Positions 1 through 13,318 of a stretch of 64,000 nt of DNA are shown here, piece by piece (within the stretch, counting starts at the first letter, position 1; each line of letters begins with the position of its first letter). A program made the position numbers and the translations under genes. The notes beneath the pieces are model-generated. The model was not told the origin of the DNA and ran no database searches. It saw nothing but the letters and a program-made list of their open reading frames with translations. The DNA is from Liolophura sinensis (lineage: Eukaryota; Mollusca; Polyplacophora; Chitonida; Chitonidae). The stretch spans positions 16,691,127 to 16,755,126 of the forward strand of contig NC_088297.1 of the NCBI RefSeq assembly GCF_032854445.1. The letters run 5' to 3'.

Positions 1-570
1 AGCAAAGCACGTAACGCATTGCATTAAAATCCGGTGTGTGGTGTTTTTTAATTCAGAACGTCTGTTACAAAACTGTCCGCTAGACGCCAGATAACGAAAG
101 ACACTGCGTGGTTTTCCGAGAATATAGTTACGTGTATTTAACGCAGGTTAAATCGGGTTTCTGATTAAGGTGTAATTATGACTTTTTCATTCGTTTTATT
201 GGTATTTGACGCCGCACACTAAGATTTTTCATTCACATAACGGTGGTTAGCTTTTCTTCGTAAAGATACATGTATCTGACAAAACTTCCTGACTAAAAGC
301 CGCAGCCGAAACAGAAAGAGCTGGATTCGAACTCACGACCTCATTGTTCAAAGAGCCTGATCGTCACGGTGGTCCAGCGCTTTAACAGTATCAACCATCT
401 TAGTGGTGAAGTAAAGGTTTAAAGATGCAGATACTTGTCCGTGTTAGAAACAATATGGAATAAACATTTTTTGCATGATCTGTAAAATAAAGGCCCCTTT
501 AAAGAAAGTTGTTCATTCAACTTAAGAAAGAAAATTCCATTAAACGCTCTCGAACTTGTTTTGAGGATAT

Positions 571-717
571 TTATTTATTTATTTATTTATTTATGTGATT
601 GGTGTTTTACGCCGTACTCAAGAATATTTCACTTATAGGACGGCAGCAAGCATTGTGGCAGAATGAAACCGGGCTATTCCCCGGGGAAACCCACGACCAT
701 CCGCAGGTTGCTGGCAG
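571..717 (-). mobile_element. SINE family 1, truncated
   Basis: It has the tail (tttatttatt repeats) and centre (gttttacgccgtactcaag, cccacgaccatccgcaggtt), but the tRNA-like head is missing. Confidence 0.85.
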
Positions 718-805
718 AATGTTTTGAGGATAAGTTACCTCACACCCCATGCTCATATTTGGTCATAAATCGTGTTGTTTTAATTTTGTATTTCATCCTT
801 TGTAG

Positions 806-3800
806 AGACTCGCACCAACCGGAATGTGAACCTTGTCCGCGTTGTGGCGGAGAGGTAGGACCCTGTAACGTCTGCAGCAAGTTAGTACTGCAAGCGCCAT
901 AAATGAAGGACCGTACTTTTGTTTTCGACTTAGTCCCTCAAAATGAACAGATAAAAATTTACATTCTCTGCTTAACCTCAAGAGCAGGAACATTCCATAA
1001 ATAATATTCATTTTGTTCAATTGGGAATCCACACATATACATATTTTTTGGATATCTAAACCGAGGATAAGCTTTAACCTAGTTGACCCCAAGGTCTCGG
1101 CATAGAACCCAAGGAAGCAACCAAACCAGTTAGAGTTGGATTCGAACTCAAGGCTTTGTTGGTCAATGGTGACGTTTCACAGAAGTAAAACAGAGAAAAA
1201 CCCCTATTCACCGTAAAAGGGAGGCGTGTTCTTTTGTATATTTTGATTGTGAACAATAACTTCAGCTGAATTCATTTTTTCCCTCCAATTTTGGTTTGGA
1301 CTTAATAACACTTTGATTAATATTGCAACAATATTATGACTGTGTCTCTTTTCCGCAGACTGGTCCGAATACAGTACTGATCATACTGTGACGCTGGACT
1401 AACCAGTGACTCAATGTCAAGTCAGGGAAGGGAGCAAGGGTGTGCCCAACCTTGGTAAACGTGTCTGCCCTTTAATCATGTCAATCGCTGGGGAACACGA
1501 GATTCGAAACCTTCCTCTTTTGGGTATCGACTATCATGGCGCCATTTGCGTGGTTAACGTTCATGAATAGCTTGCTAAGGGTTGCCGGATTTTCCTGGGT
1601 TCTCCGGTGTCTGCCAGCCATAATACTGTTAACCACTGTATAACTATGACAATCAATCGATCGAAGGAAGTATTATGGATAACAATTTTAAAACATGAGG
1701 GCCGATAAAACGAAAGCTGGGTTTAAACCTATGTCTGAAACCAGGAAAATAGTCGACTGGCCCAGTGAGCGACATGTTTTATTGTGACACATTGTCCTTC
1801 TCCTTCCATTTTCTTTTATATTCTTCCCCAAAACCTATACTCAGCGTATTTTCTTTGCGATTTTTGCAGTTGGGAAGAGTCCCTGTCCTATCTGAAGAAG
1901 ATCTATCAAAAAGTCGGGAATATCACTACCCCTGATGGAGGAGCCACACCTTCCGGTAAGGGTAAAAAACGGACAAATGAAATAGGTCAACCGTGGGCTA
2001 TTTAAGCCTCAGACAATTTTGTCAATCGAAAAATTTCAAGTGAAATTATCTTCGGACAGATTTCACACATTACGTATTGCGTTCCATCCAAAACTCTTAC
2101 CACCATTATATAAATGAAACATTTGTGAGTACGACGTTGAGTCCGACGTCAAGTAACAGTCAGATAAATAAATCAGTTCCAGTGTTTTGCAAGTTAATGA
2201 CACAGATGATGCGACAATTTACAAAAGACATATCCTACGCCCCCCTTCCCACTTCCACCATCACACACGCACACGCACGCACGCGCACACATGCACCTTT
2301 GTCGTGGTTATACAGAATATCGATAAATACAACCACAGATCCGCCATGAAAAAATTCAGATTACGTTTATCAAAACCTCTAGTCAGGTTACCACCATCGT
2401 GTTTGATAAAAAATGTGTTCCAAATTCGATGGATTTGGTTTCTTTTAATTTGCGCTTATTTACTGTACGCAAGAATAGTTCACTTATACAGCGGCGGTCG
2501 GCATTGTGATGGGGGGAAGCTCTGGGGAAACCCACGACCGTCCGCAGGTTGTCCAAAATCGACCGCTAAATTCACTTTGGAAGAATAGTGTTCATAAGAT
2601 TATCAGCAAAAAAGAAATGCTAAATTTGTGGTAGAAACATAAAAAAGTTCATACTGGTCCAAAACTGAAGAAAGGCTTATGTGTATATTTGCAGTTCTTA
2701 TGTGTGTTTCCCTAATATTAATTTACATTTCTTTTTATTTTTTGAAAAATTAATATATACCTTTTTCATTTGGCATAATGTTTTCATTTCCTTAAAACCA
2801 TACTCCTTGCTCTACAGTTCTTTTCATATATCCGTTAATAGCAAATAAAACCTGTCTAGTGGAATTATTCTGCATGAAAATAATAAATAACATGACGCTG
2901 GAATGATGATTTAGAGCGGCCTTGGAAAAAAGGTCATACATAAAAGCAAAAGTGTGGGAGACATTTTGCTGACAGACCACTCTAATGAAGCAAAATGTGC
3001 ACTTATTTCAGACTAATTTATTTATTTGTTTACAGCCAGAAGTAATCAAGAATGAAACACTAAAAAAACGCTTATAAAGTTAAAAACATGATCACATTGC
3101 ACAGGGCTTTTGATGAGGACTGGAAGTCCAAGTGCCATAAAAGACGACGCTCGTTCAGTTGCCACGTGCCCCGACGGAAATGTGGTTGTTGGTTGTCGAT
3201 GTAGTCACGAGGACACCACGTGCGATGGAGTGGAGGTCACAGGACAGAAGTGCGTGGCTTTCAAAAGCGGCACCCCTACTGTACCTATTCAGGTAACCAT
3301 TTACCGAAGACTTTCTCTTAGTGAGCTGAGAGTGAACAGCGCCCCACATAACGTGTCTGACACGTCTCCTAGCTAAAAAAAACTAGCGAGTCAGTCTGCC
3401 CCTGTGCAATAAGTGGATCGGCCCCCGAGCAATCAATGAACCGGATCCTGGTCAATGACTTTGTTGGTTCTTGGCCAATCAATGAATCGGCCCCTAAGCA
3501 TCAACGAATCTGCCAATGAATAATCACTGGATTGGTCAGCGAGCAATCAATGAGTCTGCCCCTAAATCATACATCTGCACGAAGCATCAATGGATAGGCC
3601 GCTGCTTGAACAATCAAAGGATAGACCCCTCCATGATTAGTCAATGAATGGACCCCTGAACAATCAATAGAATGGCTTCTGGTCAATCAGTTGATCGTCC
3701 TCTGAACAATCAATGACTAGGCCCCTGGATCTGCTCCTGGCCAGTCAATTCGCTCTGTAAGCAAAGAGTTGATGTGCCCTGAGAAATCAATGAATCAGCC

Positions 3801-6800
3801 CCTGCATAAGCAGTCAATAGATCCACCCTTGAGCAATAGATGCACCGGCTCCTGAGCAATCATGGTTTCTGAAACTATTAGGGCTGTAAAGTTGAATAGA
3901 ACAGAGTGAAAAGGGCTATATAGTTTCTGTGTGTATGCTGAAAATGACTTTTTTTTTTTGATCATTGTAGGACTTACAAACCTCCAAAAATAGTCCAAAG
4001 GCCGGTTTACAACGTTTGATATGTTAACATGCATGTCCTCTGTAGTACATACATACAATGTATTGATGGCGTGGAAGGTTGTACGCTTTCTTATGAAATT
4101 ATTGTCCATTATTGCAACAACGCATTGCTTCTGCCCTCTTCTTTCTGACTATAAGCAGAAAGTCCGACGCTTTCCACCGGTACACGGAATCAGTTTGACA
4201 ATATTGTGTTCTTTCTGTCATATCAAAAATACCATCGTCGACCTCCTGTATACGTATCTTATTACAATATATCATTCATTTTCTCTGGTCACAATTGTTA
4301 ATTGTATTATGTACGGAGCTGCGTAAGGCACATAGTTTTATAATTCTCTTTTTTACGACGCCCTAAAAATAATAAAATTATCAACTGAAATTTTTTTCAC
4401 GACGGAAAGTATTGTTAGTGATTTCATCAGTGTTATTTACAATGCAGCATTTCCATTGATTCACTAAGTCGCCGGAAAGTACTTTGCCCCGAGTTAGTAA
4501 ACTTATCCGTGAGCTAGCCAGCAAATCACAAATGTGCTTTGAACATCGTTTGGGGCTATACGTTTGTAATATCCATGTAACTATTATCTCGCCTTAACTG
4601 AGAGACTCTCCGTCAATTGTGTGTGTGCTCCTCATGTAATCGGAACACAGCGTCCAATCATGGAGGTAGAGTATTCTATTCTATCTCCATGTTCCAATGA
4701 CCTTTCATAATCTTGTAATTAGGGGTCTACGGAGGTAGCCCTTTGGGAGGTAGAATATTATATTCTATCTCCATGTTCCAATGACCTTTCATAATCTTGT
4801 AATTAGGGGTCTACGGACGTAGCCCTTTGGGAGGTAGAATATTCTATTCTATCTCCATGTTCCAATCGGCTCTCATAATCTTGTAATTAGGGGTCTACGG
4901 AGGTAGCCCTTTGAGAGGTAGAACATTCTATTCTATCTCCATGTTCCAGTCAGCTCTCATAATCTTGTAATTAGGGGTCTACGGAGGTAGCCCTTTGAGA
5001 GGTAGAACATTCTATTCTATTTCCATGTTCCAATCAGCTGTCATAATCTTGTAATTAGGGGTCTACGGAGGTAGCCCTTTGAGAGGTAGAACATTTTATT
5101 ATATCTCCATGCTCCAATCAGCTGTCATAATGGTAGCCCTTTGAGAGGTAGAACATTTTATTATATCTCCATGCTCCAATCAGCTGTCATAATCTTGTAA
5201 TTAGGGGTCTACGGAGGTAGCGCTTTGGGACACCTGTTGAAATCTTTCGGATTATTATTATTATGCTTATAAGCTTTACCTGGAAATCTATTGTTCTCGC
5301 TTTTTTGTGCTGTAGGGCTATTCACGTGAATTAGCAGCCATTTTGAATGTTATTAATAAGAGTAAACCATCCTTTTATGTAAATCGGCTAATGATCTTTG
5401 GGTGAAATTTCACATGAAAGTTTCTGGTGGATCGGTGTATCTATATTGTAAAAATAACGTTTTGTTTGGTATGCAAGCTATGCTGTAACTGACCAATTAA
5501 CTCAGGTCATAGAACATGGGAAGGCCTGCCAGCAACCGGCGAATAGTGATGGGTTTCCACCGGGCTCCGCCCGGTTTCTTCCCATTATAAAGCTGGCCGC
5601 CGTCATATAAGTGAAATTTTTTCGGTACAGTGTAAAACACCAATCAAATCAATAAAATTGGCTTAAAAGTAGGTCAAGTCTGAAAACTGCTTAAATTCCT
5701 TAAGTAAACACCCTGTCTAGCACTCCTTGACGTTAGAATTACAAATCTGTAGGATTTATTTTTGTTCTTGGTACAGTTTTCAGGTTATGACCAAAAAAAA
5801 CATTAAACATATCACGCATGCCGCATAACCCCCCTGCGTACATACATAAAGAAAATTGACAAAACTTCGCTTTCAAATAACACGGGAGCTTCGTTCTAGA
5901 CAGCATGAAACCCGTTCACTCTCGAGTGCTGTCTACAGGGCGTGTATTCTAATTCTGTCTGGGGACAGGAGCAGTGGATCAAAGGAACAATCTCTCTATA
6001 CATGTGGCCCAGCACTGCAATTTGAGAGCAATGTTGTTTTTCGTTACCTTTCACTAACATTGCCCCTAGCAGTTACCGGTTGCAATCCAGTTTAATCCTA
6101 CCAATCTTTGTTTTCTTTTTTCTTTCAATTACCATGAAATTATTAGGCACCAGACTATGAGTCCTATTAGATGGGGGTTCAGGTCCAATTTACTCCTGAC
6201 CATAATCATGTCGGATTTAAGTATGGACTCTATGGTTCATTTGTGGGAGATCGTGATGCCTGTTATAGCTGAAATTCTGAAATTTGTTTTCGTTGAAAAT
6301 ACGAGATCTGGTTTCGACAACGTACATGCAATTCACTTGCTTGCGGAGTTTATTGTCTAATATGGATCACGCCTATTTTGTTGTTGTTGTTGTTGCTCGT
6401 ATTAGATAAACCTTTTCAGGGGTCTTTTCAGAAGAGCAAAGAGTTGATAGTTTACAGGCCACTTGGAAGCCGTACAACTGCATACAGTTCTAACTATTAT
6501 TATTCCGAGGACTATAGTAGCTAGACATGTAATACTTGCGCCAAATTGTAGCCCTTTCCGGAGTGTGCCAACGGATTTGAGCTACGACCAATAGTTTTCT
6601 AGCTAGACACGTTTCGATGAAAACACCATTTTTCCTCAGGAATATATGTTCACCCTATTGCTTTAACATAGAGTTAGACTAGGTTTATGGTATTTGACTT
6701 TATGCTTTCCGCTGCTCTGTCCATTTTTTCCGGTTGTTACATGTAGCTAGGCTGTCTCCTATTTGATGGCGTCGAATAATAACTAGGCCTACAACAAACA

Positions 6801-9201
6801 GACAACGTGGATCCCGGCTGAAACTGCTATGCAGTTCTGTTTCATGTTTATTCGGTAATGACAACTCACAAACATTATAAAGTCGTTATCAATGTGCTAC
6901 ACGTGGTGTATATCCTTAATTATACATTTATGCTTCTGATTTTCTCTCGAGCCTATCTACATCCTTGTCATTTTATTTGTGTCAGACGTAAATCAAAATA
7001 CATACAAATAAGCTGATCTCTGTTGGTAGAATCCATTTTACATGGACGTATATCAACAATGGTACAGTTTGAAAGCTGCTGTTGTTCCTAAAGCAAGCGG
7101 CGATGCTATTGGCTGACTAACACGGGTATTAATCTGTTAACTCGAGTAAGGTAACTTTCTCGCGGCTTAGTGAATCAATGGGCGTGCTGCATTCTAAATA
7201 ACGCCACTTCTGATTGGTGCGTTCAATTTTCCCCCGTGAAAAAAGTTTTAGTGAATGAATTCTCCTTTTTTGGCCGTCGAGAAAAAAGGGAACTATAAAA
7301 CTATTTCCCTTGGTTTTGTGACGTTTAGTAATTGTTTTATCAAAATCGGAAAAAAATAGTATCTCATCTGCAAATAATCTTAATGATATCGGGGTAACGC
7401 CACTCGCTTTTCGCGTTGCATGGAGATAAAACAGATTTAGCACGAGATCATCGTTACAGGTAGAACCACTTGAACCCCGGAACTGCCGTTTTACTAACAG
7501 CTTTGATTGTTTTTGTTACTGTAGGTGGTATTATTAGTTTTTCAGTGCAACGTAAAACCCAAAGCACACACACATATTCAATGCATTTTTTTATGACGGC
7601 TATTGTCTGAATTGTTTGCGCGTTATATGTTACACAGGCTATCGCGCTCTGTGCCATGGGAGAAACAGGTTCCTACACGTTGCAAACTGCCCCCTCCTCT
7701 GGCTCATGGTTTTCCTCAAATCCAAGCGCTATCTGCCCAGCCGGGACGCAGGTCACTGCATGTTTTCTAAAGAATCCGTAAGTATTCTTTTGATTGAGTT
7801 CTAGACAGTAAGGAGAGTTAATCATCTACCTGTCCACGTGGTATGGTAGAATTTTAAAAAACATTGCTGATGTTGACGACGCTGATGCTGATGATACAGA
7901 TGTTCATGATGATTGTGATAATGTTGCTATGAGATTGATAATAACTGTGATTAAGATGAAGACTTCTGTTGATAATGTTGATAATAATGAAACTGGTGAC
8001 GATATTAACAGTTTTACATCTTATGGGTGTTGTTTTATATTTGGAAACATACTTGTCAGTATTAGTCCTCAATCGGTACTGACGGGCACTATTGGTTTAC
8101 ACCATGTTTGTCTGTCCACTAGTCCATCAGTGCATCAGTCTCTCAGTCCGTCCATTAACCTGTCAGCTCGCCCGTCTGTCCATGCAGGCAAAGTGACAGA
8201 TTGATAGACTGAGGGACTGAGGACGTACAGACGAACGGGCTGACTGATGGAGTGACTAACGGACGGATGGATAGACGGACGGATGGTCCGACGGATGGGC
8301 GGGCGAACTGACTGACAGAGTTATTGACGGACGGATAAATAGAATGACGGACGAACGGACGGACTGACGAACAGATGGGCGGGCGGGAATGATCGATGTC
8401 TGTCAATACGTCACAAGGCAGTTTTCCGGACTTTTTGTCAAAACACATCATCGTATTGAACTGAAAATGTAACTGGATATATTGCCTCACCATGACGGCT
8501 AAAAAATCAAGTTCAGTTTTAAGGCCATGTTCGTTTTTGCCCTGTTTTGAACTCTGACAGTTTCTGTGCTTTTTTTCCCAATCAACCTGCGGATGGTCGT
8601 GGGTTTCCCCCGGGCTCTGCCTGGTTTCCACCCACCATAATGCTGGCTGCCGTCGTATAAGTTATTCTTGAGTACGCCGTAAAACACCAATCAAATAAAT
8701 AAATAATTTTTTTCTCAATCTCTTTGTTGTCTTGAACTGAAACATGGAATACAAATTCACTTTGATTACAGGTCATTTCCGATATTTTCTTCAAAAGTTG
8801 TAGACATTTAAAAGATTTTTCTTCCCAAACAGTTGGTTATTTGGTTTTAAAAATTGGAACGTTGCTTTCCACAAAGCTAGACAAACCAAGTTCGCATTTG
8901 TGGTTTGTTTCGGGATTCTACACACAATTTTGGGCGTGTTTGTTTGAATCTGCACTTACCCCTTATTCCGTCGGCACAAGTCGGTAGAGGATATGCGTTC
9001 ATTTGACAACATGTATATGCTTAGAGAATGTTTGTTGTTTACTTATATTTCTTATACGTGTGAGTATGATTTCCACACAGCTGGATGGGTAACAAATTGG
9101 TTCAGACGATCTTGGATGTGAATTTTAACTCGTGTAAGGTGAATACTCCTTGTACTTTTGGAGAAGGATGTCGTATACAGGCTTTATGCAAGAGGATTTG
9201 A
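806..9201 (+). CDS. Gene A: secreted Cys-rich protein with two PCSK9 C-terminal-like modules (5' partial)
   Basis: Five exons join in phase: 806-880, 1870-1955, 3105-3292, 7638-7777 and 9081-9201 (TGA 9199-9201), giving 202 residues plus one partial codon. The signal-peptide exon seen in gene B is not found upstream and probably lies outside the window. Every intron has GT-AG ends. The first exon has a CxxCxxC cluster and ends CNVCS; the second encodes a short helix-like segment (ESLSYLKKIYQK). Two modules follow. The first runs from SVATCP through GCRC to the PIQ/AIALC junction; the second runs from AICPAGTQVTAC to GEGCRIQALCKRI at the C terminus. The spacing (C, five residues later G-rich C, a later C, then an A-I/L-x-C strand) resembles repeats of the PCSK9 C-terminal Cys/His-rich domain; no protease domain is present. 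Gene B is a close paralogue with the same intron phases. Module identity is inferred from pattern only; the extracellular location rests on the paralogue's signal peptide. Confidence 0.8.
2452..2551 (-). mobile_element. SINE family 1 fragment
   Basis: Diverged centre: gtacgcaagaatagttcac, ggggaaacccacgaccgtcc. Confidence 0.75.
3380..3870 (+). repeat. Degenerate tandem repeat in gene A
   Basis: Units like caatcaatgaatcggcccct, about 22-35 bp and strongly diverged, follow exon 3 of the window. A shorter relic at about 18795-18860 follows the homologous gene B exon. Confidence 0.65.
4660..5232 (+). repeat. 84-bp tandem array
   Basis: The unit begins gaggtagaatattctattct. Starts fall at 4747, 4831, 4915, 4999 and 5083, then a 62-bp shortened unit. 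It lies in a gene A intron. Confidence 0.92.
5522..5657 (+). mobile_element. SINE family 1 fragment
   Basis: Sense-orientation 3' half: gggctccgcccggtttc, gtaaaacaccaatcaaat, ending aataaa. Confidence 0.8.
7865..8000 (+). repeat. GAT/GTT-rich low-complexity block in a gene A intron
   Basis: Imperfect gatgatgctgatgat-like sequence. The homologous gene B intron has a similar block at about 20150-20280. Confidence 0.6.
8105..8390 (+). repeat. Degenerate tetranucleotide tract (GTCC/GGAC, GACT/GACG)
   Basis: It switches from ccgtcc/cagt-type to ggacgg/gactga-type units. The gene B intron has a short cagtcagtccctcagtcag relic at 20338-20382. Confidence 0.7.
8582..8706 (+). mobile_element. SINE family 1 fragment
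   Basis: Sense 3' half: cctgcggatggtcgtgggtt through caccaatcaaataaataaat. Confidence 0.85.
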
Positions 9202-9402
9202 GACAACCGCATCCCATTGAATCCCGTTCACAGACCTTATATATTAACAAATCGCCGTTGAGAGGAATCTTCATGAGTCTCTACAACCAAATGAACAACG
9301 ATTAAAAAGGAACTTTACAAAAATTGAAAAATGAGATATGTTATTACTATTTGTAAGAGTTGTAAACTATACCATCGCCTAAGCCTTTGTGACAATACAG
9401 AG

Positions 9403-9408
9403 AATAAA
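9403..9408 (+). other. Polyadenylation signal AATAAA of gene A
   Basis: AATAAA lies about 200 bp after the gene A stop codon, inside gagaataaaaaagg. Gene B has a signal at an equivalent place. Confidence 0.55.
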
Positions 9409-9821
9409 AAAGGATTTTTATATAGAAACTGAAAAATTTATATATATATATATATATGAAAAATATATGAAAAATTTTCACTGCTAAAAGACTGGAGATT
9501 GTTTGATGGTATACTACGTTATATTAGTCTTTTTCGCCAAATGTCGACAGACTACATAGCAGAGGTGGTTAGCGTGCCAGCACAGCGAAATGACCAAGGG
9601 ACCTCTCACCAATGCTATCGATGTCAGTTCAAATCTAACTCATGTTGGCTTCAGTTCTCTTGGCATAAAATAAATAAATACGGAAAGGTTAGAACACATA
9701 TCTGGCTGTATCTTTGACGGCATGGTCAGGTATCTGGTGCAGGACAGTGCTTTACCAAAGGCACTCTGCTGGTTTTTCACCCATAAATCAGATAAACCAC
9801 AAATCAAAAAGACATCTGAAA

Positions 9822-9945
9822 TTAACTTTTGTTTGGTGGGAATTGGGGATCAGCTCTTGGTATATGTTCTCCTTGCACAACAATACTTTAAAATGAAGAG
9901 GTAAGGCATTTTTAATAAATGCATTTTTGCTAGAATTTGGTCCTT
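9822..9945 (+). repeat. Dispersed repeat X, copy 1
   Basis: tttggtgggaattgggg through ttttaataaatgcatttttg. Matching blocks occur at 21410-21600 and 28960-29148. Confidence 0.6.
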
Positions 9946-10243
9946 TCAGTTAACGAATATACTGAACCTGACTTTTAATCATACTTTTCATAATTCAGAT
10001 TAAATGGATGTGGAATAAACAATGTAGTGCTTAGCTATATCGGTAATTTCGAGTTCAATAAAACTGAAAATAGACTGCTTATGATATCGATCTTTTCATG
10101 TGTCACTGATTGATAACAAGAAGCAAGAGTTATTTAACCCGCATGCGTGAAATCACCGCTTGACTAATTTTGCATATATACAAGGCTATCGGTTCTAGAT
10201 TTTACATCTGTCCATACAGGTTGTAAACTTTTAAACTTTCTAA

Positions 10244-10470
10244 TGTAAACTAACAACTGCATATATTATATCTGTTTACAAATTTTCTACAAGTTTAGTC
10301 AAACTCAGTGGAAAAGTAAACTAACATTTGTATATATTAAATTTGTGCACATATTTTCCTGGAAGTTTAGTCTAACTCAGTGTTAAAGTAAACTAACAGG
10401 TGTATATATTATATCTGTAGACTTATTTCCTACAAGTTCAGTCTAACTCTGGGAAAACGATCAGCTCAAT
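10244..10470 (+). repeat. 72-bp tandem repeat, about three copies
   Basis: Units begin gtaaactaac at 10244, 10316 and 10388 and contain ctacaagtttagtc-aactc. Decayed units may extend to about 10590. Confidence 0.85.
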
Positions 10471-10945
10471 GTCTGATGACTGCGCACATATTTTACAGAA
10501 GTTTAGCTTCACTAGTGGAGAAGTAATCTGTCAGCTTTATTTGTTACATCCATCCACACATATCCAAGTAGTTAACTTAACGCTGGGAAAGTAGACGATG
10601 ATCCTATCACAGTAGGCTTATACACTGTACGTAACACCTATTCCCGACGCATTCACATGGCTCTGTTCCATTCAAACTGTCGTAAAATAGACCTGTCGTT
10701 TGACAACCTAACCACGAATAAATATTTTCTGTGCGCAGTTTTTTTTTTATCAAAATATCTCAAAAAGTTTTTTATCTGGGTCATTAACGCGTCCACAGCC
10801 TTTTACGTTCTGCACCACTTTACTTCTTAGGCTTATTCTCAGCTTCACACATACCATTATAAGACGGCGATTTTAGTGAGTGTAAGTATACTGCTTTTCT
10901 TGAATAGGATGCAATATTGGCAAGTTGTATGCATTTATTTCTTTG

Positions 10946-11153
10946 TTTTATTGGTGTTTTACGCCGTACTCTAGAATACCTCACTTATACGATGGTAGCC
11001 AGCATCATGGTGGGAGAGCCATCTACAGATTGCCGGGAGACTTTCCATCGTGCGACCAGAGAGGAAGCCACTCTGATCTTGACTTGAACTCAGAGCAACC
11101 CCATTGGTGAGAGGCTCCTGTGACATCCACCTCTGTAGCACGCGAACCAAGTT
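10946..11153 (-). mobile_element. SINE family 1, internally deleted
   Basis: It has gttttacgccgtactctag, cagcatcatggtgggag and a head remnant (gtagcacgcgaacc); part of the centre is missing. Confidence 0.8.
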
Positions 11154-11296
11154 GCATGGATATGTAGACATTTGCAAGCAAAGTAGATATAGATGGGTGT
11201 GGCAAAGAGAGAAAATTCCAGCACACTGATACTGTGATGGCAGAAAAAGGTGACACAAAACATAGAAGAAAAAGTCATGTTAACTGGAGTATAACG

Positions 11297-11297
<1 letters not shown>

Positions 11298-11371
<74 letters not shown>
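11298..11371. repeat. (TA)n microsatellite
   Basis: A pure TA run of about 37 units. The IYIY-type frames across it are not genes. Confidence 0.98.
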
Positions 11372-11375
<4 letters not shown>

Positions 11376-12234
11376 ATAGTTCAGGTTTGTCAAGACCGCT
11401 GACATGTGCGCCCCTTGTGGGAGACAATAACTTCATGCACGATGTAGCATATACGTGTATTTCTGCACGTATGCAGAACAGGTCATGTTGACGCATCAGT
11501 AATGCATTGTGTACTTTTATGAGTTGCTCGGTTATATGACAATAACAAACAGTGTATTTTTACAGCTTTTGTTGCAGGCAGTTTAAGATACATGTACAGT
11601 ACATTTTTATTTATTTTCTTGGAATTAAAGCTTCTTTCGAACCGAGATAGTCGGATCTAGATTTTAAAACTAAAACTCTACAGTATGATAGAGTCTGTTG
11701 AATACTCTTATGTGCAAAATTACAGCTTTCAGCTATGTTCAATATTCCTGCATTAAGACTCCAAACTTTCAACTTTCCGGCGGAATTTTCCAGGCAAAAG
11801 TGTTTTTGTTTACAAACGACAGGTCCTTAGGCCCCTTACCGATGGTAAATTCAAGTCCATTGAAGAATGTTGTGACGCAATATCTGCCAAACAAAGTGCG
11901 GCTAAACAAAAATGCTACAGGGGAGAAGACACAGGTGAGCCTCTCAGGAGGAATAAGGGGAAATGCGTGCAAGATAGACTGGGTGACAAGCTGACACTAA
12001 GAGAAGGGCGTATTGAAAAGAGAGAAGAAAAGATTAGATGCACTTAAAACTGAAAGTGTCGAGAAAGCCCGAAAGTTTTCTTTACTCCAGTAAGTTGAGC
12101 AACAACAGCCTGTCACTGTCAGTGTCATTAGTTCTGTCGCGATTTCTGGTAACAGCGATCGATTTCTTCTGAGTTAAATTATTAATAATTTAGCTACTGA
12201 TTTAATTATAAAGATTACAACGTATTTAAACAGT

Positions 12235-12800
12235 ACACTGAAAAAAACAAATGTTTAGTATTTAACATAATCTTTGCAACAGATAATAAACGTGTTTAAC
12301 AAGTTAATGCATTTCAGTAAATATTGGACTCGTACCTATACTATTTAGAGCGTTAAAATGATTCCAAACTTCCAAAAAAGCTATATTTTGATTCATTTTT
12401 TCATTTTAAGAAATTGATAAACTATTTGCAAAGGTAACACGTGCACAGACTATAGCAAATGCTTACTTTTAACATTTTCAAGGTGTGTATTTTTCAAATA
12501 CACGCGTATGTTTCATAAATGTATTGGTTCATTTTATTAATACATGCAGTATTTCATAAATACTCACAATTATAGTCTAAATGCAACAATTTATTCAGTA
12601 AACGGAATGGGTTTATTGCCTAAACGGAGTGATTTAAAGCTTTCAACGCACATGATAAACAATATAATGTGGTCTAATTATCCGTAGTTGGATAGACAGG
12701 TTTAACTGTTTAACTATTAGGCATGTTACAATTAAACATTAAGGCACGTTTATTATCTGTTGTAAAGAGATGCTTAAATGTTTTAAAAAAATTTAAGTTT
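12235..12800. mobile_element. MITE-like inverted-repeat element
   Basis: The left arm near 12250-12303 (gcaacagataataaacgtg) is repeated inverted near 12740-12785 (cacgtttattatctgttgt), with longer imperfect pairing around both. The interior is about 430 bp of AT-rich DNA with no coding frame. This suggests a non-autonomous DNA transposon; no target duplication was resolved. Confidence 0.55.
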
Positions 12801-13318
12801 GTGTTACCGGGAGGGTTTCTCAGAAATGTAACAATGACTTTAGATCCACCATAAACAACAGATTTACTGCCTTAGCCTATCTCAGCCGGCTGTCCGGTTC
12901 GGCTCAGCTCGTGACTTCATACATGGCCAACCCAGGTCTAGCTGGCCTAACACTAGTGTGTAATTTTCTAGATGGATTTTAGCTATACGCAAAAAATATA
13001 TTGCTGTATCAATTTGAGCCCATCATGAACATTCAAGTTCTTATTTATGACAGTGATATTTCTGGTCAGGCTTCGGATTCCAAGTTTTCAAACAGTATAT
13101 TGGATCTTGACACTTAATCTTGTGTATGAATTAGTACTTGTATTAGGTCATATTTTATATTTAAATTTTTAGCCAATCCCTACAGCCAATGCTGTTTTCC
13201 AACGACGAAGTATAACAGCGGCAGTTTTAGTCCATATTTAATATAATGTATCACAATTTTCATGTGGTTAGGTGAAAAAATTAAGATTTGGCTTAAAGTT
13301 ATAACTGGTATTAAGTTT

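Noticed and set aside
663-805. Start codon at 663 as the gene A start
   Set aside because: That ATG is inside a SINE. The coding exon begins after an acceptor at 804-805, and the frame and phase match gene B exon 2.
11234-11496. Open frames with IYIYIY
   Set aside because: They arise from the (TA)n microsatellite.
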